Of a stretch of 64,000 nucleotides of DNA, positions 42,578 through 49,791 are shown piece after piece. Position 1 is the stretch's first letter, and each line of letters starts with the position of its first letter. The translations under genes and the position numbers were made by a program. The notes under the pieces were generated by a model that ran no database searches, was not told where the DNA came from, and saw only the letters and a list, made by a program, of their open reading frames with translations. Source of the DNA: Flavobacterium sp. CF108 (lineage in GTDB: Bacteria; Bacteroidota; Bacteroidia; Flavobacteriales; Flavobacteriaceae); contig NZ_FQWW01000001.1 of NCBI RefSeq assembly GCF_900129795.1, positions 186,001 to 250,000 on the forward strand. The letters run 5' to 3'.

Positions 42578-44638
42578 CTATTCTTTCAATAAACGATTCA
42601 ATTGGAACTGTTCATCGGGGGTCAAATTAGGTAAAATTCTATTAAATGAAGCACGCATTTCTGAATTTTTTAATAAAATCCTGATTGAATCTCTTCCAAA
42701 TTTTGAAAACTGCCACATATGGTGCGTTGCAGCGTTAACTAAATTGGTTAAAACATCATCGTTAATAAATTTAAAAGCAATTAATTTTTCTAATGCATTC
42801 TGGCGTGTAGTCGCTTCATATTTTGTTGTAGAAAAAGCAACTAATTCATTTATTAATTCCTCATAATTACTGCTGTAATCCGGAGTCGATAACGCTAGCG
42901 AAAGCCATAATATACGAAGGTTATAATCATTAAAACCAATCCAGTTTTTCGATTTATCAAGATATTCTTTTCTATGAGTTGGGAAGTTATTCCATAAATA
43001 AAACAATGCAGCTTCCTGTGTTTGATAGGATCTATCGTCGAGCAGCGTTTCATATTCTGTTCTAAAATCTTCCGGTATTTTTGATAAAGTTTCTGCTAAA
43101 GTCTGGCGCAGCTGAACATTATTTTGATGCAAAGCTTTTAATAATAACTCTTTTTTATCTTCGTATTTTTCAGTTTGCAATTGCGAAATAATGGCTTCTT
43201 TTACTGAATGATGAATATCTGAATCCATAGTTTTATTGAAGAAATCAACCTTCTCTTTTAAAGGTGTTTTCTTTAATTTATCCACTTCTAAGCGCACTTT
43301 TATTGCATTGTTTTTACTCAATAAAGCATTGGCTGTCGGCGTATCAAAAGCTGTAGATTCCAGCCAGGTTTTTTGAAACTGAACCAAATCAAAATTGGAA
43401 ACTTTTTTAATTTCATCAAAGAAATTATCTGTGTTTACATTCTTGAAAGCATATTTATTCAAATAACTTTTTACCGCTTTTTTAAAGACTTTGTCGCCAA
43501 TAGATTCATGCAAAACGAAAAGCGCCCACGCTCCTTTTTCATAAAAAGTAAGCGAACTGGCTTTTCCATTTAAAACCGGAATGGTATCTGTTCTTGATGC
43601 ATATTTTATCTGCTGTGCCGTATCATATAATTTGGCATAAAAATAATCATCTCCAAAAATATTTCTTTCAGCCAATAATGCATAATAAGTTGCAAAACCT
43701 TCCTGAAGCCAATGATGTGTACTGCTTTCGGCAGTAATTAAATCCCCAAACCAATGATGCGCCAATTCATGGGCATCAACATTAGTATAATTCCGATCTG
43801 TAAAACCAATATCATCCACTACATAACGTGTCGTAAAAAGTGTAGTTGTTGTATTTTCCATTCCGCCATATAAAAAATCCCGAACCGGAATCTGCCTGAA
43901 AACTTTCCACGGATATTTTACTCCAATTTCTTTTTCCAGAAAATCAAAAATTCGCTTTGAATAACGGTATGTTGGTTCAAAACGTGATTCATCTTTATTT
44001 TCAATATAATATTCTAACGGAATTTTAGATTTAGATGTAAATTGTTTTTTATCATATTTTCCAATAGAAAGCACTAATAAATAAGAGCTCATTGGGTTTT
44101 CCATTTGGTATTGCCAATGCACCAGATTATCTTTCTCCGTTTTGCTTTTTAAAACTCCATTTGAAACTACCTTATATTCTTTTTTATAAGTTATTCCGAG
44201 ATTAAAAATTACTTTTTCATTCACATCATCAAAACTTGGAAACCAATTACTGGTGTATCTTCCCTGCCCTTGTGTCCAGATTTGAATATCGTCATTTTCA
44301 ATATTTACAAAATATAAGGCTTGTTTTGGTTTTACGTTGTAACTGAAAGTCAAATGATTTTTTCCTTTCTGAAAATTATTGATGATTTGTAATTCTTTGT
44401 TTGTATTAATAAATTTTACATCTTTTCCATCGATTTGGACATTCGTAAACTGCATGTTTTTGGCATCGATTTTTATGGTGTCGATAGGCTGCAAAACCTC
44501 AAAATTATAATCTACTTGTCCGTAAATTATTTTTTGAGAATCAACGATATTTAATTGTCCCGAAACCGATTTAAAATCAACATATTTGGTTTGCTGTGCA
44601 AAAATAAAAGTGGTTATAAAAAGAAAAATGTATTTCAT
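42578..44638 (-). CDS. M1 family aminopeptidase (secreted)
   Basis: 686 residues from the ATG at 44636-44638, where MKYIFLFITTFIFAQQ is a signal peptide; a longer frame starting at 44671 would bury it and belongs to the end of the transposase gene. The gluzincin core is clear: GGMENT at 258-263 (substrate recognition), HELAHHWFGD from His290 (zinc and general base), and WLQEGFATYY with Glu313 as third ligand. The C-terminal helical repeats (about 430-680) are as usual. It removes N-terminal residues from peptides in the periplasm or outside. Its start codon overlaps the transposase stop codon (ATGA). Confidence 0.94.
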   Translation of the reverse strand: MKYIFLFITTFIFAQQTKYVDFKSVSGQLNIVDSQKIIYGQVDYNFEVLQPIDTIKIDAKNMQFTNVQIDGKDVKFINTNKELQIINNFQKGKNHLTFSYNVKPKQALYFVNIENDDIQIWTQGQGRYTSNWFPSFDDVNEKVIFNLGITYKKEYKVVSNGVLKSKTEKDNLVHWQYQMENPMSSYLLVLSIGKYDKKQFTSKSKIPLEYYIENKDESRFEPTYRYSKRIFDFLEKEIGVKYPWKVFRQIPVRDFLYGGMENTTTTLFTTRYVVDDIGFTDRNYTNVDAHELAHHWFGDLITAESSTHHWLQEGFATYYALLAERNIFGDDYFYAKLYDTAQQIKYASRTDTIPVLNGKASSLTFYEKGAWALFVLHESIGDKVFKKAVKSYLNKYAFKNVNTDNFFDEIKKVSNFDLVQFQKTWLESTAFDTPTANALLSKNNAIKVRLEVDKLKKTPLKEKVDFFNKTMDSDIHHSVKEAIISQLQTEKYEDKKELLLKALHQNNVQLRQTLAETLSKIPEDFRTEYETLLDDRSYQTQEAALFYLWNNFPTHRKEYLDKSKNWIGFNDYNLRILWLSLALSTPDYSSNYEELINELVAFSTTKYEATTRQNALEKLIAFKFINDDVLTNLVNAATHHMWQFSKFGRDSIRILLKNSEMRASFNRILPNLTPDEQFQLNRLLKE

Positions 44639-45717
44639 TGCAATTGTGAATTTATAGAATCCGTCTCCCAAGATATTGGATTATTTTTAATATAATCATA
44701 AATTGTTTCAAATGTTTTGTAATTTCTAACAATATGATCGTGATAATTTTGCTGCCAAATCGTTTCAAAACCATTGATTTGTTTTGTTGTAATCGATTTA
44801 AAAACAGCAACAAATGACGATATGGAATTTGGTTTACGAGAGAATGTCTGCAAAGATTGGTTTTGTAGAGGCGCACAGCAGTGCGTCTCCGCAAAGTGTG
44901 TCGACATAGATTGCGTTTCATTCTTTGTGGATGTGTCGAACGTAGACGCACTGCTGTGCGTCTCTACAATACGCGACGTTGTAATCTGCGACGTTTTGAT
45001 TTGCGACGTTTCAATCTGCGTGTTTAAATTTGATTCATTTGATAATTCCGGCAACGATTGGTTCTGTAGAGGCGCACAGCAGTGCGTCTCCGCAAAGTTT
45101 GTCGACATAGATTGCGTTTCATTCTTTGTGGATATGCCGGGCTTAGACGCACTGCAGTGCGTCTCTACAATACGCGACGTTGTAATCTGCGACGTTTTGA
45201 TTTGTGATGTTTTGATTTGTGATGTTTCAATCTGCGTGTTTAAATTTGATTCATTTGATAATTCCGGCAACGATTGGTTCTGTAGAGGCGCACAGCAGTG
45301 CGTCTCCGCAAAGTGTGTCGACATAGATTGCGTTTCATTTTTTGTGGATGTGTCGGACGTAGACGCACTGCTGTGCGTCTCTACAATATGCGACGTTTTG
45401 ATTTGCGACGTTTCAATATCTGACGTTTCAATCCGTGTTTCTTTATTTTCTTGAATTTCAATCAACAAATGAATATGATTTGGCATGACAATCCAATTAT
45501 GGAAAAACCAATTTTTACGAATCTTTATCGATTTCAAAAGTTCATTTTCCACAATCTTCCCATTTTCATTTAAAATCATTTTTCCATCTTCGACAGATCC
45601 AAAAATGCATTCTCTATCTTTTGTAACCATCGTAATGAAATAAACTGCTTCACATGAGTAATCCCAATTTTTCAATCGATTGGAATCAATTTTTAATTTG
45701 TCCTTATATAATGTCAT
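44635..45717 (-). CDS. REP-associated tyrosine transposase (RAYT) with internal repeat-encoded linker
   Basis: The 360-residue Y1/HUH protein is twice the usual RAYT length (about 180). The N-terminal part ends with WIVMPNHIHLLIEI, with the HUH pair at His81-x-His83. The C-terminal part (293-360: FKSITTKQINGF, IWQQNYHDHIVRNYKTFETIYDYIKNNP) holds the likely catalytic Tyr near 325. Between them about 200 residues are encoded by three tandem repeats containing REP palindromes (VETHSSAS, AETHCCAPLQN) and TSQI-type pentapeptides. Both conserved halves are intact and in one frame. The stop codon overlaps the aminopeptidase start (ATGA). Confidence 0.9.
   Translation of the reverse strand: MTLYKDKLKIDSNRLKNWDYSCEAVYFITMVTKDRECIFGSVEDGKMILNENGKIVENELLKSIKIRKNWFFHNWIVMPNHIHLLIEIQENKETRIETSDIETSQIKTSHIVETHSSASTSDTSTKNETQSMSTHFAETHCCAPLQNQSLPELSNESNLNTQIETSQIKTSQIKTSQITTSRIVETHCSASKPGISTKNETQSMSTNFAETHCCAPLQNQSLPELSNESNLNTQIETSQIKTSQITTSRIVETHSSASTFDTSTKNETQSMSTHFAETHCCAPLQNQSLQTFSRKPNSISSFVAVFKSITTKQINGFETIWQQNYHDHIVRNYKTFETIYDYIKNNPISWETDSINSQLQ
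44855..45055. repeat. In-gene REP-pair repeat, copy 1 (201 bp)
   Basis: REP palindromes at 44865-44890 (gaggcgcacagcagtgcgtc) and 44942-44967 (agacgcactgctgtgcgtct) are in inverted orientation about 50 bp apart, followed by 15-bp units (gcgacgttttgattt) and a shared tail. 201 bp is 67 codons, so the frame is kept. Confidence 0.88.
45056..45271. repeat. In-gene REP-pair repeat, copy 2 (216 bp)
   Basis: REP palindromes at 45066-45091 and 45143-45168 (here agacgcactgcagtgcgtct). One extra 15-bp unit (gatgttttgatttgt) makes the copy 216 bp, 72 codons, again in frame. Confidence 0.88.
45272..45440. repeat. In-gene REP-pair repeat, copy 3 (partial tail)
   Basis: REP palindromes at 45282-45307 and 45359-45384, followed by diverged 15-bp units (gcgacgtttcaatatc, tgacgtttcaatccg) that fade into the conserved 5' part of the transposase gene. 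Confidence 0.82.
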
Positions 45718-45736
45718 AAATTGGCGTGTAAAAACC

Positions 45737-45744
45737 CAAAGTTA
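45737..45744 (-). promoter_or_regulatory. Putative -7 box of the transposase-aminopeptidase unit
   Basis: The minus strand reads TAACTTTG, 20 bp upstream of the transposase ATG. A TTG lies 15 bp further upstream on the minus strand (45760-45762), a rather short spacing. Confidence 0.45.
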
Positions 45745-45805
45745 CAAAGGTTTCAACAACAAATCGAATGAAATTTGTAAGTTTACCACACAAAAATAAT
45801 CCAAC

Positions 45806-46549
45806 GTGTCTACACCAAAAAAAGCCTTATTTAACTGGAGCAGCGGAAAAGATTCTGCTCTAACATTATACAAAATTCTTCAAGAACCTGAATTTAAAAT
45901 TGAATGTTTATTAACGAGTGTAAATCAGCAATATCAGCGAATTTCCATGCATGGCGTTCGTGTTGAATTGTTGCAGGCTCAGGCAGAAAGCATCCGGATT
46001 CCATTAAAAATTATGCAGGTTCCGGAAATGCCAACAATGGAAGTTTACGAAACTGTAATGACAGAAACCTTGACGGAATTAAAAAATCAAGGAATTATGT
46101 ACTCTGTCTTTGGAGATATTTTTCTGGAAGATTTACGAAAATATCGTGAAGAACAATTGGCAAGAATAGGTTTTGAAGGTGTTTTTCCTATTTGGAAAAT
46201 TCCGTCTTACGATTTAATTCAGGAATTTATTTCACTTGGATTTAAAACGATTGTGGTTTGCGTAAATGAAAGATATTTAGATAAAAGTTTTGTCGGCCGA
46301 ATTATCGATCAGGGTTTCATAAATGATTTACCTAAAAACGTTGATGTTTGTGGGGAAAATGGAGAATTCCACACTTTTACTTTTGACGGACCAATTTTTT
46401 CTAAACCTATTGATTTTGAAATTGGCGAAATTGTTTATCGAAAATATGAAAAACCAAAAAGTCAGGATTCTTCGAATAAAGCTTGTGATACAGATACAAC
46501 AGATGCTTTTGATTTTGGGTTTTGGTATTGTGATTTAATTCCAAAGTAA
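45806..46549 (+). CDS. Dph6-related ATP pyrophosphatase (diphthine-ammonia ligase-like)
   Basis: The 247-residue protein has the PP-loop FNWSSGKDSALTLY (SGKDS at 13-17) near the start. YSVFGDIFLEDLRKYREEQL and the C-terminal CGENGEFHTFTFDGPIF follow, all hallmarks of Dph6-like adenylating amidases. Bacteria lack diphthamide, so the bacterial substrate is something else, not known from the sequence. The start is a GTG at 45806, where the family N-terminus begins. Confidence 0.88.
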   Translation: MSTPKKALFNWSSGKDSALTLYKILQEPEFKIECLLTSVNQQYQRISMHGVRVELLQAQAESIRIPLKIMQVPEMPTMEVYETVMTETLTELKNQGIMYSVFGDIFLEDLRKYREEQLARIGFEGVFPIWKIPSYDLIQEFISLGFKTIVVCVNERYLDKSFVGRIIDQGFINDLPKNVDVCGENGEFHTFTFDGPIFSKPIDFEIGEIVYRKYEKPKSQDSSNKACDTDTTDAFDFGFWYCDLIPK

Positions 46550-46578
46550 TTCTGTCAGACTGAGCGGAGTCGAAGTCA

Positions 46579-46646
46579 TTTTTGCCACAAATTACACGAA
46601 TTTTCACGAATTGATTTGTGTGAATTTGTGTAATTCGCGGCAAAAA
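46579..46646. repeat. Inverted repeat (TTTTTGCCACAAATTACACG family)
   Basis: Arms at 46579-46611 and 46614-46646 are reverse complements over about 33 bp with about five mismatches, relatives of 23896-23983. A half-copy of the 'GACTGAGCGGAGTCGAAG' word precedes it at 46556-46576. It separates two converging genes and may terminate both. Confidence 0.65.
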
Positions 46647-47186
46647 TTATTCATTATACATTGCTAACAAATTCGTAACCGTATTCAAGTTTCGCATTGT
46701 CCCAATTACATTCAGTTTTTTCTCGATATATTTTAGTTCAAGTCTTGTTTTTCCTGCACCAACAGCATATTTAATATAAATTCTATTTTCGTCAATAGTT
46801 GCTTCGTCTGGTTTAAACTGACTGATTTTTAAATCATGTATGCTTTCTTTCTTCAAGGCAATCGCAACAAAAACAATATAAAGTTTTTTGATATCAATAT
46901 CTTTTTCCTTCAAATAAAGATTGTTTGCAAAACACAATTCCAAATCTTTTTTTGCAATTACAATGGCAGGAACTTCATACCCAAAAACCTTAAAGATTTC
47001 CTGTTTAATCATAAAACCCACTTTTGCAGCGTCTTCTTCACTATCAACAAAAACATTTCCAGATTGTAAATATGTTCTAACGTTTTGAAAACCAATATTT
47101 TCAAGCATTGTTTTCAAAGCGTCCATTTTGATCATATTGTGACCAGAAACGTTGATTCCGCGAAGAAGTGCCAAGTGTGTTGTCAT
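46647..47186 (-). CDS. DUF1697 domain-containing protein
   Basis: 179 residues from MTTHLALLRGINVSG; an ATG six codons upstream is less likely. The DUF1697 pattern is complete: LLRGINVSGHNMIKMDALKTML at the start, then VRTYLQSGNVFVDS (about 42-55), and the ending GAGKTRLELKYIEKKLNVIGTMRNLNTVTNLLAM. The function is unknown; the fold is a small alpha+beta domain. A -7 box lies 16 bp upstream of the preferred start. Confidence 0.92.
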   Translation of the reverse strand: MTTHLALLRGINVSGHNMIKMDALKTMLENIGFQNVRTYLQSGNVFVDSEEDAAKVGFMIKQEIFKVFGYEVPAIVIAKKDLELCFANNLYLKEKDIDIKKLYIVFVAIALKKESIHDLKISQFKPDEATIDENRIYIKYAVGAGKTRLELKYIEKKLNVIGTMRNLNTVTNLLAMYNE

Positions 47187-47201
47187 TTTTAAAATTTTAG
47201 T

Positions 47202-47209
47202 CAAAGATA
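47202..47209 (-). promoter_or_regulatory. Putative -7 box of the DUF1697 gene
   Basis: The minus strand reads TATCTTTG, 16 bp upstream of the ATG at 47186 and overlapping the region of the alternative start. Confidence 0.45.
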
Positions 47210-47228
47210 AATATTCATTGTATCAAAA

Positions 47229-49004
47229 CTAGTCTTCATCTTCACCAATTTCAATATCGAATTTGATTAAAAAATCGTTGAGTTGTTTTTTATACTTTGC
47301 TTTTGCTTCGTCTACGATTTCATCCGTTTCTTCGTTTGATTCTATTGGGTCAAGATTAAATTCCTTTTTAGCCCATTGCTGAAACTCTTCTTTATTTTCA
47401 TTTTCTTCATAATATTCTTCATCTTTATAGAAATAAGCATTGTCAAAATCGACTGAAATTTCAGTATCAAGAGTTAAAAGATGAATTAATTTACAGGTAT
47501 TTTCAGCTACAACATGAATTCCGCCTTCGTCTCCAAAAACTACTATCGGACAATTATTTAAATCTTTATCAATAAGCCAGTAAGCATAAGAACTTCCAGA
47601 GCCGTTTGCGCCTGCAAATTCAATAAAACTAGTATAAAATTCTTCTTCTTCAGACCATGTTTTTATTCCGGTTTTATCATCATATATTAACAAACCAAAA
47701 CATTCTGAATAGGTTTCAGATCCATATTTTTGATCAAACTGATATAGTTTTATTAAATCTTCGGGTAAAACGTAATTACCAAACTGAACCGAAAATTCTT
47801 CTAATGAAAAACTATTATCATATTCTTGGTATTCAGTTTCTTCATCGTCGTCTTCATCTTCTTCATCAGAAGTTTCTTTTGTCAATACTTCAAAAGCTTC
47901 TAATGCAGCACATTTTACACAAAACATTTCTATTCCGGGTGCAGTTTCATTATTTGCCCATTGGTATTTTGTATCTCCATCTTCATCAAGATATTCTAAA
48001 ACGAGCGTAATTTCTTCATCATCATGGCACCATAAAGCACGCATTTTTATATTAAAACCATTTCCAATTTCTTCAGAAATCTGACTGTATTTCTTTCCTT
48101 CATAAGTAAACGGAACAAACGAATATTCGTTTGTTCTGCTCTTTTTACTTATTCTGCCTATGTGTTTTACATATTCTAATTGAGACAAAACTTCAATCCT
48201 ATTTATAAACTGAATGCGAAAATCAGTATACATATATTTTTCTTTTTTATCATAATCAAGAATCGAAAGTCCTTCTCTAAAAACGTCTTCGTGGTAATTA
48301 TTTCCTAATATTTCAGTTCCATATTCTGAATGTTTGATAAAAGAATCATCGACAATATCAGATAATTTATGTGTCGATGGAAAGTAATTTTCAATTGTAA
48401 TTATATTCCCGTCTGCATCACTGAGATTGCTGCAAATCATTATATCCGGTCTGTTTACACTCACAATTGCCTGAACATCTGTAAAACGTTCAAAATGCAT
48501 CAGCATATCGTCGCTGTAAATTAACCCCGCTGTAACATCGCCTTTTACAAAAAGTTCTCCATGATTGTATTCACCAATAATGGTATCGCATTTTAAGCCT
48601 CCGCCTAAATAATGAACGCTTCCAAACAAAGTTAAATTTACCGTTTTAGTTTCTCCTAAGACAATTAATGCGGGCGAATTATCTGTATCAAAAGAACTTA
48701 TAAGTTTTTTGACATTCAGATTTCCTTTAAAAATAAATCCTAGAATAAAAATATCCTGATGTTCCTCTGTAGTGAAATCCATTTCGAAGGAATCCATTTC
48801 TACATCATCTTCTGCTAAAAGAAATATTGGATTTTCTTCATAATCAGGAAAACGCCAGATATCTTCAAAAACATTGTAGATTTTTTCGTTATTAAAATCG
48901 GTAAGATCTCCAATAATAGTGTGGGCTTCGTGTCTATTAATTACTTTAAATGTAACACCTGCAAATTCAATGGTTTCAAAAGGAATTTTTTCTTCTTTAT
49001 TCAT
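47229..49004 (-). CDS. Large acidic protein with beta-helix-like region and C-terminal SUKH domain
   Basis: The 591-residue cytoplasmic protein has no signal peptide. Residues about 85-190 have a regular beta pattern (FIFKGNLNVKKLISS, ALIVLGETKTVNLTLFGSV, GELFVKGDVTAGLIY), like bactofilin/beta-helix rungs. A globular part covers 240-375, with CVKC at 362-365. Residues 377-396 are nearly all Asp/Glu. Residues 401-515 look like a SMI1/KNR4 (SUKH) domain: YVLPEDLIKLYQF, EFAGANGSGSSYAYWLID, PIVVFGDEGGIHVVAEN. SUKH domains are frequent immunity proteins against contact-dependent toxins, but no toxin gene is near. It could also be a housekeeping member. Confidence 0.72.
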   Translation of the reverse strand: MNKEEKIPFETIEFAGVTFKVINRHEAHTIIGDLTDFNNEKIYNVFEDIWRFPDYEENPIFLLAEDDVEMDSFEMDFTTEEHQDIFILGFIFKGNLNVKKLISSFDTDNSPALIVLGETKTVNLTLFGSVHYLGGGLKCDTIIGEYNHGELFVKGDVTAGLIYSDDMLMHFERFTDVQAIVSVNRPDIMICSNLSDADGNIITIENYFPSTHKLSDIVDDSFIKHSEYGTEILGNNYHEDVFREGLSILDYDKKEKYMYTDFRIQFINRIEVLSQLEYVKHIGRISKKSRTNEYSFVPFTYEGKKYSQISEEIGNGFNIKMRALWCHDDEEITLVLEYLDEDGDTKYQWANNETAPGIEMFCVKCAALEAFEVLTKETSDEEDEDDDEETEYQEYDNSFSLEEFSVQFGNYVLPEDLIKLYQFDQKYGSETYSECFGLLIYDDKTGIKTWSEEEEFYTSFIEFAGANGSGSSYAYWLIDKDLNNCPIVVFGDEGGIHVVAENTCKLIHLLTLDTEISVDFDNAYFYKDEEYYEENENKEEFQQWAKKEFNLDPIESNEETDEIVDEAKAKYKKQLNDFLIKFDIEIGEDED

Positions 49005-49027
49005 TTTCTTAGTGGCTCATAGTTAAA

Positions 49028-49035
49028 CAAATCTA
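49028..49035 (-). promoter_or_regulatory. Putative -7 box of the SUKH gene
   Basis: The minus strand reads TAGATTTG, 23 bp upstream of the ATG at 49004. Confidence 0.42.
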
Positions 49036-49105
49036 AGAATTATCTTTATTTATTAAAATAATAGCCTTTAAAATAAATGCAAAAACTATTACTATAGATT
49101 ATATT

Positions 49106-49525
49106 TTATTTCTCTTTTTTAAAAGTGTAACTGCGATCACAAGCACTTGCATCGTCAATTAAATAGCTGGATTTATCGAGAGTAAAACTTTCTTTTAAAC
49201 CACCACCTGAACAACTAGATATTAGCATATTGTATTCGCTATAGGTCAATATAAATTGAGTTTTATCATTATTCGTTACGATCTCAAAAGTTCCTGACAA
49301 AGTTGTAGTTTTATTATCATATACTCTAATCTTTACAAAAGTATTGTCATTATTAAATACGTAAGAAAACTGATTCGAAGCAGGATCATCTGCATATACA
49401 CCATCAACAAATTGAACCCATTTTCCATAGTAATCAGATACTGGAAGCGGCGTTTTATCATCTAAATCCTCACCACAAGAAACAAACAAAAGAAAAGATA
49501 AAATTAAAAGTCCAATTTTTTTCAT
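49106..49525 (-). CDS. Lipocalin-like lipoprotein
   Basis: The 139-residue lipoprotein (lipobox LFVSC, Cys17) continues as a small beta-barrel pattern: YYGKWVQFVDGVYADD, FSYVFNNDNTFVKIRVYD, TTLSGTFEIV. It ends in two Cys-containing strands (SSCSGGG, DASACDRSYTF) that may form a disulfide. It resembles the lipocalin-like proteins common in Bacteroidota. The ligand is unknown, and it is probably monocistronic. Confidence 0.75.
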   Translation of the reverse strand: MKKIGLLILSFLLFVSCGEDLDDKTPLPVSDYYGKWVQFVDGVYADDPASNQFSYVFNNDNTFVKIRVYDNKTTTLSGTFEIVTNNDKTQFILTYSEYNMLISSCSGGGLKESFTLDKSSYLIDDASACDRSYTFKKEK

Positions 49526-49675
49526 AATTAAAGTTTTTAAAAGTTAAACTATTAATATTTCTTAAAAAAGCTGCACCTACAGGATTAATTTAACGATAAC
49601 TTAATATCGTGAAATTAAATTCTGTCAAACATTCTATTTTCAAATTATGTAATTAAAATCTATCTTCGCTTTTTG

Positions 49676-49788
49676 AAAGAAAATAGAAAATAGAATCAAG
49701 AAAATAGAGTATAGATTTTAGTCTATTTTCTTGATTCTTTCTTCTAAAATCTAAAATCAACAATCTAAAATCTAAAGTCTAAATTTCA
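49676..49788. repeat. Composite of two word-repeat families before recG
   Basis: An AGAAAATAGA hairpin (aaagaaaatagaaaatagaa facing ctattttcttgattctttct) is followed directly by the words ctaaaatctaaaatcaac and aatctaaaatctaaag of the TTAGATT family. The two families are joined in one gap. Confidence 0.6.
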
Positions 49789-49791
49789 TAA

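Noticed and set aside
44639..44671. Earlier start of the M1 aminopeptidase at 44671
   Set aside because: It would place 11 residues before a clear signal peptide and overlaps the end of the transposase; the ATG at 44638 begins the signal peptide.
44855..45440. Regularly spaced repeats resembling a CRISPR-like array
   Set aside because: Periods are 201 and 216 bp, there are no unique spacers, the palindromes are paired REPs, and no cas gene is near.
44774..45454. 226-codon plus-strand ORF opposite the transposase
   Set aside because: The REP-containing repeats lack stop codons in several frames; the protein is only repeated antisense sequence and the conserved transposase is on the other strand.
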